Below are positions 17,270 through 25,783 of a DNA stretch of 36,701 bases, piece after piece. Each line of letters opens with the position of its first letter. The stretch's first letter is position 1. A program made the translations under genes and the position numbers. The stretch covers positions 1-36,701 of the forward strand of contig JALNYF010000016.1 in the NCBI GenBank assembly GCA_023229985.1, in the 5' to 3' direction. The notes beneath the pieces were generated by a model that was given only the letters and a program-made list of their open reading frames with translations, was not told the DNA's origin and did no database searches. The stretch comes from Bacteroidales bacterium. Its GTDB lineage: Bacteria > Bacteroidota > Bacteroidia > Bacteroidales > WCHB1-69.

Positions 17270-18187
17270 ATGAAAAAAATATACATTATACTTATTAGTT
17301 CTTTTTTAATTCTTGGTTTATTGTCAAGATGCAGTAAGACCGACTTAACGGCTTCCTACATTTCAATTGAAGAGGATGCTCTTGAAATGAACATGACTAA
17401 TTTTAATTTAATCCATGAGACGAACTATGATGCAGAAGAACTAGCCTCCATTGCTTCCCAAAAATTCCCGGACGTTTGGATTTATGTTAACGGTCAGAGT
17501 TTGGGTACTTGGGAGTTACCGTGCGAAATACCGATTTTGGAAACCGATAGTACCATCGTTGAGTTTTACCCGGGAGTTAAAATGAATGGGATATCAACAA
17601 GTCGTCCCCGTTATCCATTCGTCAAAGGTTGCAAGGTTAAACTCGGCCTCAATGCCGGTGAAACACTTCAAGTCAATTCCATTCCTTTCGAATACTACCC
17701 CGAAACCAATTTCGAGTTAGTAGAAAATTTCGAACCGGATTATAATCAATATTTTGAGAGCAGCGACAGTGCCGGAGTCTCTTTTCAAAGAATCACTGAC
17801 CCCGATGAACCAACCAATCGGATTGGGGTTATCGCCTTGGAAGATACCATTACCGAATTTGAAATTATTTCAACTCCCTTGCAGCTGAATCACAAAGTCC
17901 CCTCCTCAGTGTTTTTGGAAATGGACTATCGCTGTGATTCGGAAGAAACACAAAATTTCTACGTAGGAATGCTGATCGGTACAAGTACAAGTTCCGCTAT
18001 TACGCACGAACCGCTCGTTGGTGTCAATACCTCATCAAAATGGAAAAAAATATATATCAATCTTACGCAATCCATTTTGCGTAATCAAACGACCGCTACC
18101 AGCTATCGCGTTATCATATCGGGCGCAAAAAGCGGAACCAACGACATTCATCTCTACTTTGACAATATTAAAGTCGTCTTTCTATAA
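17270..18187 (+). CDS. Unknown lipoprotein in the glycan block
   Basis: A 305-residue protein with a Bacteroidota-style lipoprotein signal: MKK, a hydrophobic stretch and LLSRC with the Cys near 20. Arg at -1 is not classical, so lipidation is probable rather than sure. The mature part alternates beta-strand-like segments; the last 170 residues (from about VENFEPDYNQYF) resemble a jelly-roll or carbohydrate-binding-like module ending in HLYFDNIKVVF, common at the end of such domains. I do not recognise a named family. It lies between the GT39-like gene and the initiating sugar transferase, 7 bp before the latter, which suggests work on surface glycan. Confidence 0.6.
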   Translation: MKKIYIILISSFLILGLLSRCSKTDLTASYISIEEDALEMNMTNFNLIHETNYDAEELASIASQKFPDVWIYVNGQSLGTWELPCEIPILETDSTIVEFYPGVKMNGISTSRPRYPFVKGCKVKLGLNAGETLQVNSIPFEYYPETNFELVENFEPDYNQYFESSDSAGVSFQRITDPDEPTNRIGVIALEDTITEFEIISTPLQLNHKVPSSVFLEMDYRCDSEETQNFYVGMLIGTSTSSAITHEPLVGVNTSSKWKKIYINLTQSILRNQTTATSYRVIISGAKSGTNDIHLYFDNIKVVFL

Positions 18188-18194
18188 TTTTTTT

Positions 18195-19616
18195 ATGGCT
18201 AACAAACGCAAACTTATCATTCTATATGTACTCTTCGATTTTCTGGCGGCCTTGGCCACATGGGTGATTTTCTTTATTTTCCGCAAGTATAATGTTGACA
18301 ATCAGGTTTTTAATAATTTTGACGCCACCATTCTAAACGATAATAAGTTTTATTTGGGATTGTTTGCCTATCCGCTGTTTTGGCTCTTCCTGCATACATT
18401 TTCCGGCATTTATAAAAAAGTTTATAAGAAATCCCGTCTCAAAGAATTGGGTATCACAATGTTTGTCGTCTTTTTGGGAACGCTTGCTTTTTTCTTCGCC
18501 TTTATTTTAGATGATATCATTAATAATTACAATGATTACTTGTTATATTTTGCTGTTCTTTTTTTACTGCAATTCTTCTTCACTTACATCCCGCGAGTCA
18601 TCATTACCACTTCCACCATTGATAAAATTAGAAATGGAAAAATTTGTTTTAACACCCTGATTATAGGCAGCGATAATGTTGCATTAAACACTTATAATTC
18701 AATAATTACGCACAAACCTCATACAGGAAATTCCATTATTGGATATATTATTATTGACAATAATGATGAAGACTTATTATCTAACGAGCTTCCTTGTTTA
18801 GGGAAAATTGATGATTTGATGAGTATCGTTACCAAAAATGAAATTACCGAATTAATTATTGCGATTCAAAATGGGAAACGAAAATATATCGAAAAAATCA
18901 TCACCATGATTATGGATACCGATATAGATTTGAAAATCATTCCGCAAATGCAAGATTATTTGATGGGCACAGTCAAGGTATCCGCTGTTTTACAAGAACC
19001 GCTGATTCCCATTTCTCTTGATTACTTACCGGATTGGCAGCAATACACAAAAAGGTTTTTTGATATTTTCTTGTCACTTATTGCTATTACCTTGTTACTG
19101 CCGGCTTATTTGTTCCTTGCGGTGGGGGTTTTGTTATCCTCTCGCGGACCGGTTTTTTACACTCAGGAGCGAATCGGCTACAAAGGGAAACCTTTCAAAA
19201 TCATCAAATTCCGTTCAATGGTTGTAAATGCCGAAAATAACTGTCCTCAACTTTCCAGCAAAGATGACCCCCGTATTACCCGATTTGGCAAGTTCATGAG
19301 ACAATCTCGGTTAGATGAGACCCCGCAATTTTTCAATGTCCTCATTGGTGATATGTCACTGGTGGGCCCTCGTCCCGAAAGACAATATTACATTGATAAA
19401 ATCGTAGAAAAAGCTCCACACTACAAGTTGCTGCTTCGTGTAAAACCCGGAATTACTTCGTGGGGACAAGTCAAATTCGGATATGCCGAAAATGTAGATG
19501 AAATGGTTCAAAGGTTAAAATGGGACATTCTTTATTTAGAAAATATGTCCCTACAAATGGATATCAAGATACTGATATATACTGTTTTAATTGTATTAAA
19601 AAGAACCGGGAAATAA
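18195..19616 (+). CDS. Polyprenyl sugar-phosphate transferase (WcaJ/WbaP type)
   Basis: A 473-residue initiating enzyme that moves a sugar phosphate from a nucleotide sugar to undecaprenyl phosphate. It has four N-terminal helices (about 1-135), a Rossmann-like middle domain (about 145-250), a fifth helix (about 285-310) and the bacterial sugar transferase domain (about 275-470). Signature motifs are GPVFYTQERIGYKGKPF, KFRSM, RQSRLDETPQ with the catalytic Asp-Glu pair at 374-375, and SLVGPRPER. The sugar used cannot be deduced. ATG 18195 is chosen; the long upstream open frame runs through the preceding lipoprotein gene and is not real. The stop overlaps the next start by one base. Confidence 0.9.
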   Translation: MANKRKLIILYVLFDFLAALATWVIFFIFRKYNVDNQVFNNFDATILNDNKFYLGLFAYPLFWLFLHTFSGIYKKVYKKSRLKELGITMFVVFLGTLAFFFAFILDDIINNYNDYLLYFAVLFLLQFFFTYIPRVIITTSTIDKIRNGKICFNTLIIGSDNVALNTYNSIITHKPHTGNSIIGYIIIDNNDEDLLSNELPCLGKIDDLMSIVTKNEITELIIAIQNGKRKYIEKIITMIMDTDIDLKIIPQMQDYLMGTVKVSAVLQEPLIPISLDYLPDWQQYTKRFFDIFLSLIAITLLLPAYLFLAVGVLLSSRGPVFYTQERIGYKGKPFKIIKFRSMVVNAENNCPQLSSKDDPRITRFGKFMRQSRLDETPQFFNVLIGDMSLVGPRPERQYYIDKIVEKAPHYKLLLRVKPGITSWGQVKFGYAENVDEMVQRLKWDILYLENMSLQMDIKILIYTVLIVLKRTGK

Positions 19617-20005
19617 TGAATAAATATATAGCCATTATAGGTGGATTGCTCTTTTTATTCGGCTGTAAGACCGCAAAAGAGAGCCCTCCCATAACTGAAA
19701 AGAACGGAAACACCCAAGACTGCTATACAATCAAAAAAGGCGACTGCGTAGAACTCTCGTTTATTGCCAATGCCTCTTTAGGAATGGCATGGTATTGGAA
19801 GAATAAGGAGCAAGTGACGGTTGTTGATTCGAGCAATGTGCGCTATTTTCAAGAAAACCCGGAATTAATCGGGAGCAGCAGCACGCTTTGCTGGACATTT
19901 TGCGCTAAACATTCCGGTACAGATACTCTTGTATTTGAATTTTGTCCTATTTACGACCAACAAAAAATGATCAAACAACGAAAAGTGGTCGTCTCCGTTC
20001 AATAA
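19616..20005 (+). CDS. Chagasin-like (I42) protease inhibitor lipoprotein
   Basis: A 129-residue protein with a lipoprotein signal (LFLFGCK, Cys at 17). The mature domain follows the inhibitor I42 pattern: NASLGMAW aligns with the NPTTGYxW loop, and IGSSSTLCWTFCAKHSGTDTL with the GxGG loop and the strand after it. The RPW loop is replaced by CPIYD. Chagasin-type proteins block papain-family cysteine proteases by inserting three loops in the active site. A membrane-anchored form could protect the cell from its own or foreign proteases. It overlaps the sugar transferase stop by one base (TAATG) and precedes a glycosyltransferase. Confidence 0.68.
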   Translation: MNKYIAIIGGLLFLFGCKTAKESPPITEKNGNTQDCYTIKKGDCVELSFIANASLGMAWYWKNKEQVTVVDSSNVRYFQENPELIGSSSTLCWTFCAKHSGTDTLVFEFCPIYDQQKMIKQRKVVVSVQ

Positions 20006-20021
20006 TGAAAATTGCAATTTG

Positions 20022-21254
20022 ATGTTAAACAACGTTTGTGTACACATAGCCATTCCGGCGATGAACGAAATGGAAACATTGCCGCAAACATTGTCAGCGA
20101 TTGCTCAACAGTCTATCCTGCCACAAATCAGGGTTTATGTATGTGTAAATCAACCCGAGGAATGGTGGCAACTCCCTGAAAAGAGACAAATTTGCGAAAA
20201 CAATCTGCAATTACTCAATCAATTGCGTCTGATAACGGCATTTCCTTTGACAATCATTGACCGAAGTAGTGGTGGTTGCGGTTGGCAAGGCAAACAATGT
20301 GGAGTTGGCTGGGCACGCAAAGTGCTATTTGACAGCATTTTGAGCATAGCCGCACCTGACGATATCGTGGTAAGTATGGATGCCGATACCGTTTTTGGAA
20401 CTGACTACATAGAGAGCGTACTTCATAATTTACAACGGCACAAAACTTGGCAAGCCATCTCTGTTCCTTATTATCATCGTCTTACAAGTGATGATTCCGC
20501 CAATCGCGCAATTTTGCGTTATGAGTTATATTTACGCAGTTATGCCATTAACATGTTGAGAATCAACAGCCCCTACTCGTTTACTGCCATTGGAAGTGCT
20601 ATTGCAGCCAGAGTTACAGCATTGCGCAAAATTGGAGGAATTACCCCGATGAAAAGCGGTGAAGATTTCTATCTATTACAAAAATTGAAAAAAATGGGAG
20701 AAGTAGGAAGTTGGAATGAACAAATGGTCTATCCTGCTGCCCGCTTTTCGGATAGGGTATTTTTTGGAACCGGTCCCGCAATGATTAAAGGTGCTTTAGG
20801 GGATTGGAATAGTTATCCTATTTACCATCACCAACTTTTCAATAAGATTGAAGAAACTTATCAATTAATCGGGAAACTCTATAAGACAGATATCCAAACT
20901 GATTTTATTTCTTTTTTGCAATCTCAGTTTAAGGAAAGCGATTTTTTGCAACCGTTAAGAAAAAATGTCAAAGATCCTGAACAATTCATGCGCGCTTTTC
21001 ATGAAAAAGCCGATGGATTAAGAATATTGCAATTTTTAAAGCAAGAACAAAACAGAGAGAATATACCTGACGAACTATCCTTGTTCGACAATTTAACTCA
21101 ATTTTTGCAAGAAGAGAAGTTTGGAAATACTCCCTCTTATTTATGTTCTAACAAATCACTTAACACACTATCTACCGAACAGCTCAACGAAATAAGAAAT
21201 CTCCTGTTTCAAATAGAAGTAGCTAAGAGGAAGCGGACGGCTCAATCTCTCTAA
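20022..21254 (+). CDS. Family 2 glycosyltransferase
   Basis: A 410-residue protein with a GT-A fold: the start HIAIPAMNEMETLPQTL binds the nucleotide, and MDAD (119-122) supplies the metal-binding DxD motif. Later segments GSAIAARVTALRKIGG and GEDFYLL are the acceptor-side motifs of family GT2, with Glu-Asp of GEDF in the place of the catalytic acid pair. The C-terminal 120 residues are helical and not typical. No membrane helix is seen. It is the last gene of the glycan block and its stop overlaps that of ssb on the opposite strand by 4 bp. ATG 20022 is used rather than the TTG just before it. Confidence 0.82.
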   Translation: MLNNVCVHIAIPAMNEMETLPQTLSAIAQQSILPQIRVYVCVNQPEEWWQLPEKRQICENNLQLLNQLRLITAFPLTIIDRSSGGCGWQGKQCGVGWARKVLFDSILSIAAPDDIVVSMDADTVFGTDYIESVLHNLQRHKTWQAISVPYYHRLTSDDSANRAILRYELYLRSYAINMLRINSPYSFTAIGSAIAARVTALRKIGGITPMKSGEDFYLLQKLKKMGEVGSWNEQMVYPAARFSDRVFFGTGPAMIKGALGDWNSYPIYHHQLFNKIEETYQLIGKLYKTDIQTDFISFLQSQFKESDFLQPLRKNVKDPEQFMRAFHEKADGLRILQFLKQEQNRENIPDELSLFDNLTQFLQEEKFGNTPSYLCSNKSLNTLSTEQLNEIRNLLFQIEVAKRKRTAQSL

Positions 21255-21661
21255 AAAGGTAATGGGCCTCCTTCATTGGGAACCGCCTTTTCGGTCGGTT
21301 CAGAAATATTAACCCGTTCTTCCGTTTCAATCTGCTTTGCATCTAACATTATAAAATTAGATGCCTCAATTTCGGTAATGTAGCGTTTAGCTCCATTCTC
21401 CTCCCACGAACGCGTCTTGATTTTTCCTTCCAGATAGATTAGCTTCCCTTTGTGCAGATACTGTTCTGCAATATCTGCCAAGTTTCGCCAACAGATGATG
21501 TTGTGCCATTCTGTCATTTCCTTTTTTACGCCATCTTTATCCTTATACGTTTCAGATGTAGCTAATGAGAAGCTGACTTTTTTTTGATTGTTTTCGAAAG
21601 TTCTACTTTCGGGGTCCTTTCCTAAGCGACCAATGAGAATTACTTTGTTTACTCCAGACAT
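21251..21661 (-). CDS. ssb: Single-stranded DNA-binding protein
   Basis: A 136-residue SSB with the OB-fold in the first 105 residues (MSGVNKVILIGRLGKDPESR, FSLATSE, TEWHNIICW, LIYLEGKIKTRSWEENG). It forms tetramers that coat single-stranded DNA in replication and repair. The linker is short and the C-terminal tip is GGPLPF, keeping the Pro-Phe end that binds partner proteins but without the run of Asp seen in E. coli. It has its own promoter and converges with the glycosyltransferase gene, overlapping it by 4 bp. Confidence 0.93.
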   Translation of the reverse strand: MSGVNKVILIGRLGKDPESRTFENNQKKVSFSLATSETYKDKDGVKKEMTEWHNIICWRNLADIAEQYLHKGKLIYLEGKIKTRSWEENGAKRYITEIEASNFIMLDAKQIETEERVNISEPTEKAVPNEGGPLPF

Positions 21662-21686
21662 ATTAGTTAAATTTTAAATGACTTTG

Positions 21687-21716
21687 CAAAGATATACCTT
21701 TCGAAATCCGTTGTCA
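21687..21716 (-). promoter_or_regulatory. Predicted ssb promoter
   Basis: The minus strand reads TATCTTTG (21694-21687), a match to TAnnTTTG, with TTG about 20 bases upstream in a TTGACA context. It lies 26 bp before the ssb start. Confidence 0.6.
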
Positions 21717-21737
21717 AGAGTTGTTAATAACTTTTTT

Positions 21738-22814
21738 CTAATTCTGTTTCAGTGGTTTATAACCGGACTTGTTTAAAATCGTTTGACTATTTGCTTCTTG
21801 CATGAGTTGTTTTGGCGTAATCTCCGGATTCTTTTCCATGTATTGCGTAACAATCATCCAACCAACAAAAACCCCAATTCGTCCGGGCGAATCATTGCCG
21901 AATGGATTGGAAAAAGGAGCTTCATCTATCAATCGCCTGATTGGGTCATTATCCTTGGAAAACAATAAATTCTTTTCAATCAAGTAGTTCCACACATCCG
22001 GTTGATATTTTTCTGCCCACGCCCATTGCGTATTGTTATAACCGATGATGTGCGCCACGGGAATTTCCGGAAACACCAACTCTGTGAGGTAAATTCTTTT
22101 TCCTTCCATAATCATATAATCCAACAAAGTAATCGGGGTCTTTTGTACCAATGGATTATACGAAATGGAACGGCGAAAACAGTCCAACGCAATATTTTCG
22201 GGTTCACATTGTTCTCTAATAAATTGCGGAATACGATAATCTTGATAATACTTGTAATCTTTGCCTAAATACCAATCCAAATTAATAATTACCATATTAT
22301 TATAAGTATTGATAAATGGATTTCCGGGGTCTATTCCTCCCACAACAGTGAAAAATTCAGGTATTTTAGCTTCAGGAAAATAGTATTTATAATATGAAAG
22401 AGCCGTTTGTAATTCACTTTTTAAGGGAGACAAATCTGGATACCGTTTCATAACATCACGATGAATCTCGCGAATATAGGGGTCTTTCAAAAAAGCTTGA
22501 AGCTGTAGGAGAAGAGTTGGATTTTGCCACGAATCCGGCGCAATGAACACCGGATATTCTTTTCCTAATCGTTTGACCTCTTCTTGCATTTTAGTTGTAT
22601 CAATCGCAAAAACCGCTTCCTCGTATCGCTTTATACTGATTTGAATATTTTGTCTTAATGCTTCTATATCATCTTTCTTTTCAATCACTTCCATTTTTCG
22701 TGTGTTAGGACCATTGCTTTTAGGTTGGTGATGGAGGTAACGAATAACGAAAAAAGCGGATAATAATATTACTACCACGCTGATAATCAAAATTATAATA
22801 GACTTTTTCTTCAT
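21738..22814 (-). CDS. gldB: GldB-like gliding motility protein
   Basis: A protein of about 358 residues matching GldB: KEYPVFI, LKDPYIREIHRDV, YYFPEAKIPEFFTVVGGID, NLDWYLG, MIMEGKRIYLTELVFPEIP, IGYNNTQWAWAE and GRIGVFVGWMIVTQYM. GldB is an envelope protein required for gliding and linked to T9SS function. Most GldB proteins are lipoproteins; here the N-terminus is a membrane helix (about 5-27) with no Cys, so it is probably anchored in the inner membrane or carries an uncleaved signal. ATG 22814 lies 1 base after the gldD stop and is preferred over ATG 22829, which overlaps gldD. It is last in the operon nrnA-gldI-gldD-gldB. Confidence 0.82.
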   Translation of the reverse strand: MKKKSIIILIISVVVILLSAFFVIRYLHHQPKSNGPNTRKMEVIEKKDDIEALRQNIQISIKRYEEAVFAIDTTKMQEEVKRLGKEYPVFIAPDSWQNPTLLLQLQAFLKDPYIREIHRDVMKRYPDLSPLKSELQTALSYYKYYFPEAKIPEFFTVVGGIDPGNPFINTYNNMVIINLDWYLGKDYKYYQDYRIPQFIREQCEPENIALDCFRRSISYNPLVQKTPITLLDYMIMEGKRIYLTELVFPEIPVAHIIGYNNTQWAWAEKYQPDVWNYLIEKNLLFSKDNDPIRRLIDEAPFSNPFGNDSPGRIGVFVGWMIVTQYMEKNPEITPKQLMQEANSQTILNKSGYKPLKQN

Positions 22815-22815
22815 A

Positions 22816-23409
22816 TTATTTCCATTCAAAAGTGTTAATCATTTGCATCATATCCTCGCGCAAGTATTGAATTACCGGCTGCAAAGAATCATTATTGGGC
22901 GTAAAATCAAAATAGAGCGAACTTCGCAAATAATGATGGGTAGTGTCACTCAACCAAAACTGAATGGGACACGCTACTTCCTTACCTTCAATATCATAAA
23001 TCTTTCCGAACAATCGCGAAGAGTCATCTTGCACAAACGAGTTTTCAATATTATCGGCTTTTACCTGATGAAGTTTTACGAAATCCTCATCAATTAACAT
23101 TAACTCTCTAAAATTTTGGTTTTTAATTGGTAAATAGGTCATTTCAAAAGTGGCTCTTTGCGCGGGATAATGAACATGAATCCAAATGGCTCCATTTTTA
23201 TCCTCAAACGAACAAACCGCAGATGAAGAGTATTGGAAAGTGAAAGGAAGCAAATTGGTATCTAATTGTTGATACGCATGTTGAGGCAAGTCAATTCTAA
23301 AATAGCCGAGTGGCTTCGGAGCTACGGTCGGTTCTTCGTGGCAACTTTGCAGATAGAACATCGCAAATACAAGAAGCAATATCAACCAATATTTATTTAA
23401 TCTATTCAT
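22816..23409 (-). CDS. gldD: GldD gliding motility lipoprotein
   Basis: A 197-residue lipoprotein: a hydrophobic start, then LQSC with the Cys near 23. The body has the family's conserved pieces: PKPLGYFRIDLPQHAYQ, PFTFQYSSSA, WIHVHYPAQRATFEMTYLPI, FVKLHQVKADNIE, CPIQFWLSDTTHHYLRSSLYF and PNNDSLQPVIQYLREDM. GldD is needed for gliding in Flavobacterium and for T9SS-dependent traits, though its exact job is not known. It lies between gldI (6 bp) and gldB (1 bp). Confidence 0.88.
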   Translation of the reverse strand: MNRLNKYWLILLLVFAMFYLQSCHEEPTVAPKPLGYFRIDLPQHAYQQLDTNLLPFTFQYSSSAVCSFEDKNGAIWIHVHYPAQRATFEMTYLPIKNQNFRELMLIDEDFVKLHQVKADNIENSFVQDDSSRLFGKIYDIEGKEVACPIQFWLSDTTHHYLRSSLYFDFTPNNDSLQPVIQYLREDMMQMINTFEWK

Positions 23410-23415
23410 TATTAA

Positions 23416-23952
23416 TTATTTATTGTGTACATCCACAATTTCTATTTGCATGGCGAGGCTGGCTTTTCCTCTGATGCGGACACCATCGCCGGCAATGCCA
23501 TAAGCTAAAAATGAAGGGATTACCAATCGCGCACGACCTCCCTTTTTCATCATTTTGACCGCCTCGTGCAGTCCAACAATCTCTTCACTTTTATCGACTT
23601 TAAATATTTTTTCTCCATCTTTTGCCGATGAATAGACCGTATCTCCTGTCAATAAAATGGTCGTATATTTCAGTGTAACAACATCTTCCGATTTGATTAA
23701 ATCCCCCTGTCCTGCATCTAAAACCTGGATTCGCAGTCCTATACCTAATTTTTGCATTTCCCAGCCGTAACGCTTTACAAAAAAATCAATATCCTCTTCC
23801 TCACGGTTCACATTCTTTTTGTTCCATTCCACGTAAGGATCAGGTTTCTCCTTTGCATTAGATTCCTTCACTAAAACCACCCCATTATTTTTCCCGTCAC
23901 AGGCGCAAAGAAGAATGATAGATACTAATATAAAAAAGAAATTTCTTTTCAC
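23416..23952 (-). CDS. gldI: GldI-type lipoprotein, FKBP peptidyl-prolyl isomerase
   Basis: A 178-residue lipoprotein (LLCAC, Cys near 18) with an FKBP-type isomerase domain in the C-terminal 110 residues: VVTLKYTTILLTGDTVYSS, VGLHEAVKMMKKGGRARLVIPSFLAYGI and a final beta-strand. The preceding helix EEEDIDFFVKRYGWEM is typical of GldI. It probably helps fold outer-membrane or T9SS parts in the periplasm. It is the second gene of the nrnA-gldI-gldD-gldB operon, 7 bp after nrnA. Confidence 0.85.
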   Translation of the reverse strand: MKRNFFFILVSIILLCACDGKNNGVVLVKESNAKEKPDPYVEWNKKNVNREEEDIDFFVKRYGWEMQKLGIGLRIQVLDAGQGDLIKSEDVVTLKYTTILLTGDTVYSSAKDGEKIFKVDKSEEIVGLHEAVKMMKKGGRARLVIPSFLAYGIAGDGVRIRGKASLAMQIEIVDVHNK

Positions 23953-23959
23953 GTTATTG

Positions 23960-24991
23960 TTATTTTAATTGAAGCTGTTTTTCATATTGTTTGAGCACTT
24001 CCTTGAAATACTGGATGGTATTTTCTAAAGTATCGTAATAGAAGGCTGCCGACGCATTTTTGTGTCCCCCTCCGTTAAAGTGATTTCTGGCAAATAAATT
24101 GACATCAAAATTCCCTTTTGAGCGAAAAGAAATCCGGATTTTATTCTCACGTTCAATAAAAAAAGCAGTAAAGAGCATATTTTTCATGGATAAACCGTAA
24201 TTGACAAAACCTTCCGTATCTCCGATTTTATATTGATTATCTTTCAAGTCTTTCAGAGTCAAATACATATATGAAGTCGAAAACTCGTGCATTAAAGTCA
24301 GTCTTTGCGAGAGGCACAATCCCAGCAACTTGATTCTGCTTTCTTCGTAATTATCATAAACATTACGATGGATGGTTTCCGCATCAACTCCCAATTTCAT
24401 CAATTTGCTCAATATCTGATAAGTAATCGGATGGTTGCAAGCATAACTAAGTGAACCTGTGTCCGTTATCATTCCCACATAAATACATTCCGCCACCTCT
24501 TTTGTAATTTTTGCCTTGTCATCAGACAATTTATCTAACACCAAGTACACCAACTCGCAAGTGGAAGTAGTGTTGGGCGTAGAGAATTGCACTTTGAAAT
24601 CAAAGCTTGGACAAATGTGGTGGTCGATTAAGACTTTAAAAGCAGGCGAATCAATGATCGGTTGTTCCAATGCCTTTCCACTCCGATGAGCGGCGTTCAT
24701 ATCCACAACAAACAATAAATCAGCTTCTTTCAAAGTTTTTGTAGCTTCTTTGAAATGAGCATCGGCAATGATAATATCTTCACTCCCCGGCATCCACTCC
24801 AAAAATTGCGGGAACGGATTGGGTAAAATGACGCGAACATGATACCCTTCGTTTTTAAAATATTGGTATAACGCCAATGATGAACCCACCGCATCCCCAT
24901 CCGGATTATAATGCGAAATGATGGCTATTTTCTGCGCTTCTGACAGCTGTCGTCTGAGTTGCTCAATTTTCGACTTTGTTATTAATCTCAT
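23960..24991 (-). CDS. nrnA: DHH/DHHA1 phosphoesterase, NrnA-type oligoribonuclease/pAp phosphatase
   Basis: A 343-residue protein with the DHH domain motifs SHYNPDGDAVGSSL (26-39), VVDMNAAHR and IDHH (about 115-118), GMITDTGSL, and a C-terminal DHHA1 domain with HFNGGGHKNASAAF. NrnA enzymes degrade 2-5 nt RNAs and convert pAp to AMP. Length and motifs fit NrnA rather than the larger RecJ. It is first in the gliding operon, and a promoter box lies 17 bp before the start. Confidence 0.88.
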   Translation of the reverse strand: MRLITKSKIEQLRRQLSEAQKIAIISHYNPDGDAVGSSLALYQYFKNEGYHVRVILPNPFPQFLEWMPGSEDIIIADAHFKEATKTLKEADLLFVVDMNAAHRSGKALEQPIIDSPAFKVLIDHHICPSFDFKVQFSTPNTTSTCELVYLVLDKLSDDKAKITKEVAECIYVGMITDTGSLSYACNHPITYQILSKLMKLGVDAETIHRNVYDNYEESRIKLLGLCLSQRLTLMHEFSTSYMYLTLKDLKDNQYKIGDTEGFVNYGLSMKNMLFTAFFIERENKIRISFRSKGNFDVNLFARNHFNGGGHKNASAAFYYDTLENTIQYFKEVLKQYEKQLQLK

Positions 24992-25007
24992 GTTTCAAAT
25001 TAAGTTG

Positions 25008-25015
25008 CAAAAATA
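25008..25015 (-). promoter_or_regulatory. Predicted -7 box of the nrnA-gld operon
   Basis: The minus strand reads TATTTTTG, a match to TAnnTTTG, close before the nrnA ATG. No clear -33 box. Confidence 0.5.
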
Positions 25016-25130
25016 CATGACTTTTCCCAATATTTTACCCGATTATAGAATATTTATTCAAAATAGTTGAACCTCCAATTATTATACAATAATTTTAAAT
25101 AGTATTCGTTGTTAAATAAATATATTCAGT

Positions 25131-25781
25131 ATGAAACGTTTAATAGTTGTTATTTTCTTTTGTGGAACAGCGTTATCGCTTTTATCACAAACAGATACGA
25201 CCTCATGGAAGCACTTTCTACCGCGCCATGAAGTTCAAATCGGAATTGGCGACCCATTTTTTTCCTCAGTTTACGCAGGAAGAATTAATTGGGGGACCTC
25301 ATTAATGGACTATGACTACCCTGCCATTCAGCCCAACCAATGGTTTGAACCCGATACCTACCGTGGAGCTACCTTTGCGTCTGGTGCAGTATCCGTAAGC
25401 TATATGTTCCGAATTCAAAAATGGTTATGGCTTGGTGGAACTTTTTCATATTCAGGTTTTTACAATGAGGTCTTTGACCGTGTGAGCAATCAAAAAGTTG
25501 ATTACCGTGACTCCCATTTCATTTCTATCATTCCGACCGTTCGTTTTTCGTGGTTGAATAAAAAATATTTAACCCTTTATTCCGGCGTGGGCGTGGGCAT
25601 AGCGACCGTGTTTGAAAAAACAAACAATGAATTAACTTTTTCGCCACACATAGTTCCCCACCTGACCGCTGTGGGCATACATGCAGGCAAAAATTGGTAC
25701 GGTTTCTTTGAAATCGGACTTGGCGTAAAGGGTATTGTTTCCACCGGATTCGGGTATCATTTTAATTGTAAAAATAATTGA
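25131..25781 (+). CDS. Outer-membrane beta-barrel protein, small
   Basis: A 216-residue protein with a signal peptide (cleavage near LLSQ-TDT, about residue 20). The mature part alternates aromatic-rich strands: VQIGIGDPFFSSVYAG, GAVSVSYMFRIQKWLWLGGTFSYSG, FISIIPTVRFSWLN, YLTLYSGVGVGIATV and WYGFFEIGLGVKGIVSTGFGYHF. This fits a barrel of eight or so strands of the OmpA/OprF-like porin superfamily. No function can be assigned. The next lipoprotein gene starts 2 bp after its stop, so the two are likely one operon and may act together in the outer membrane. Confidence 0.7.
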   Translation: MKRLIVVIFFCGTALSLLSQTDTTSWKHFLPRHEVQIGIGDPFFSSVYAGRINWGTSLMDYDYPAIQPNQWFEPDTYRGATFASGAVSVSYMFRIQKWLWLGGTFSYSGFYNEVFDRVSNQKVDYRDSHFISIIPTVRFSWLNKKYLTLYSGVGVGIATVFEKTNNELTFSPHIVPHLTAVGIHAGKNWYGFFEIGLGVKGIVSTGFGYHFNCKNN

Positions 25782-25783
25782 TT

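Noticed and set aside
18018..18194. N-terminal extension of the sugar-phosphate transferase
   Set aside because: It runs through the coding sequence of the preceding lipoprotein in another frame; ATG 18195 gives the normal family start before the first helix.
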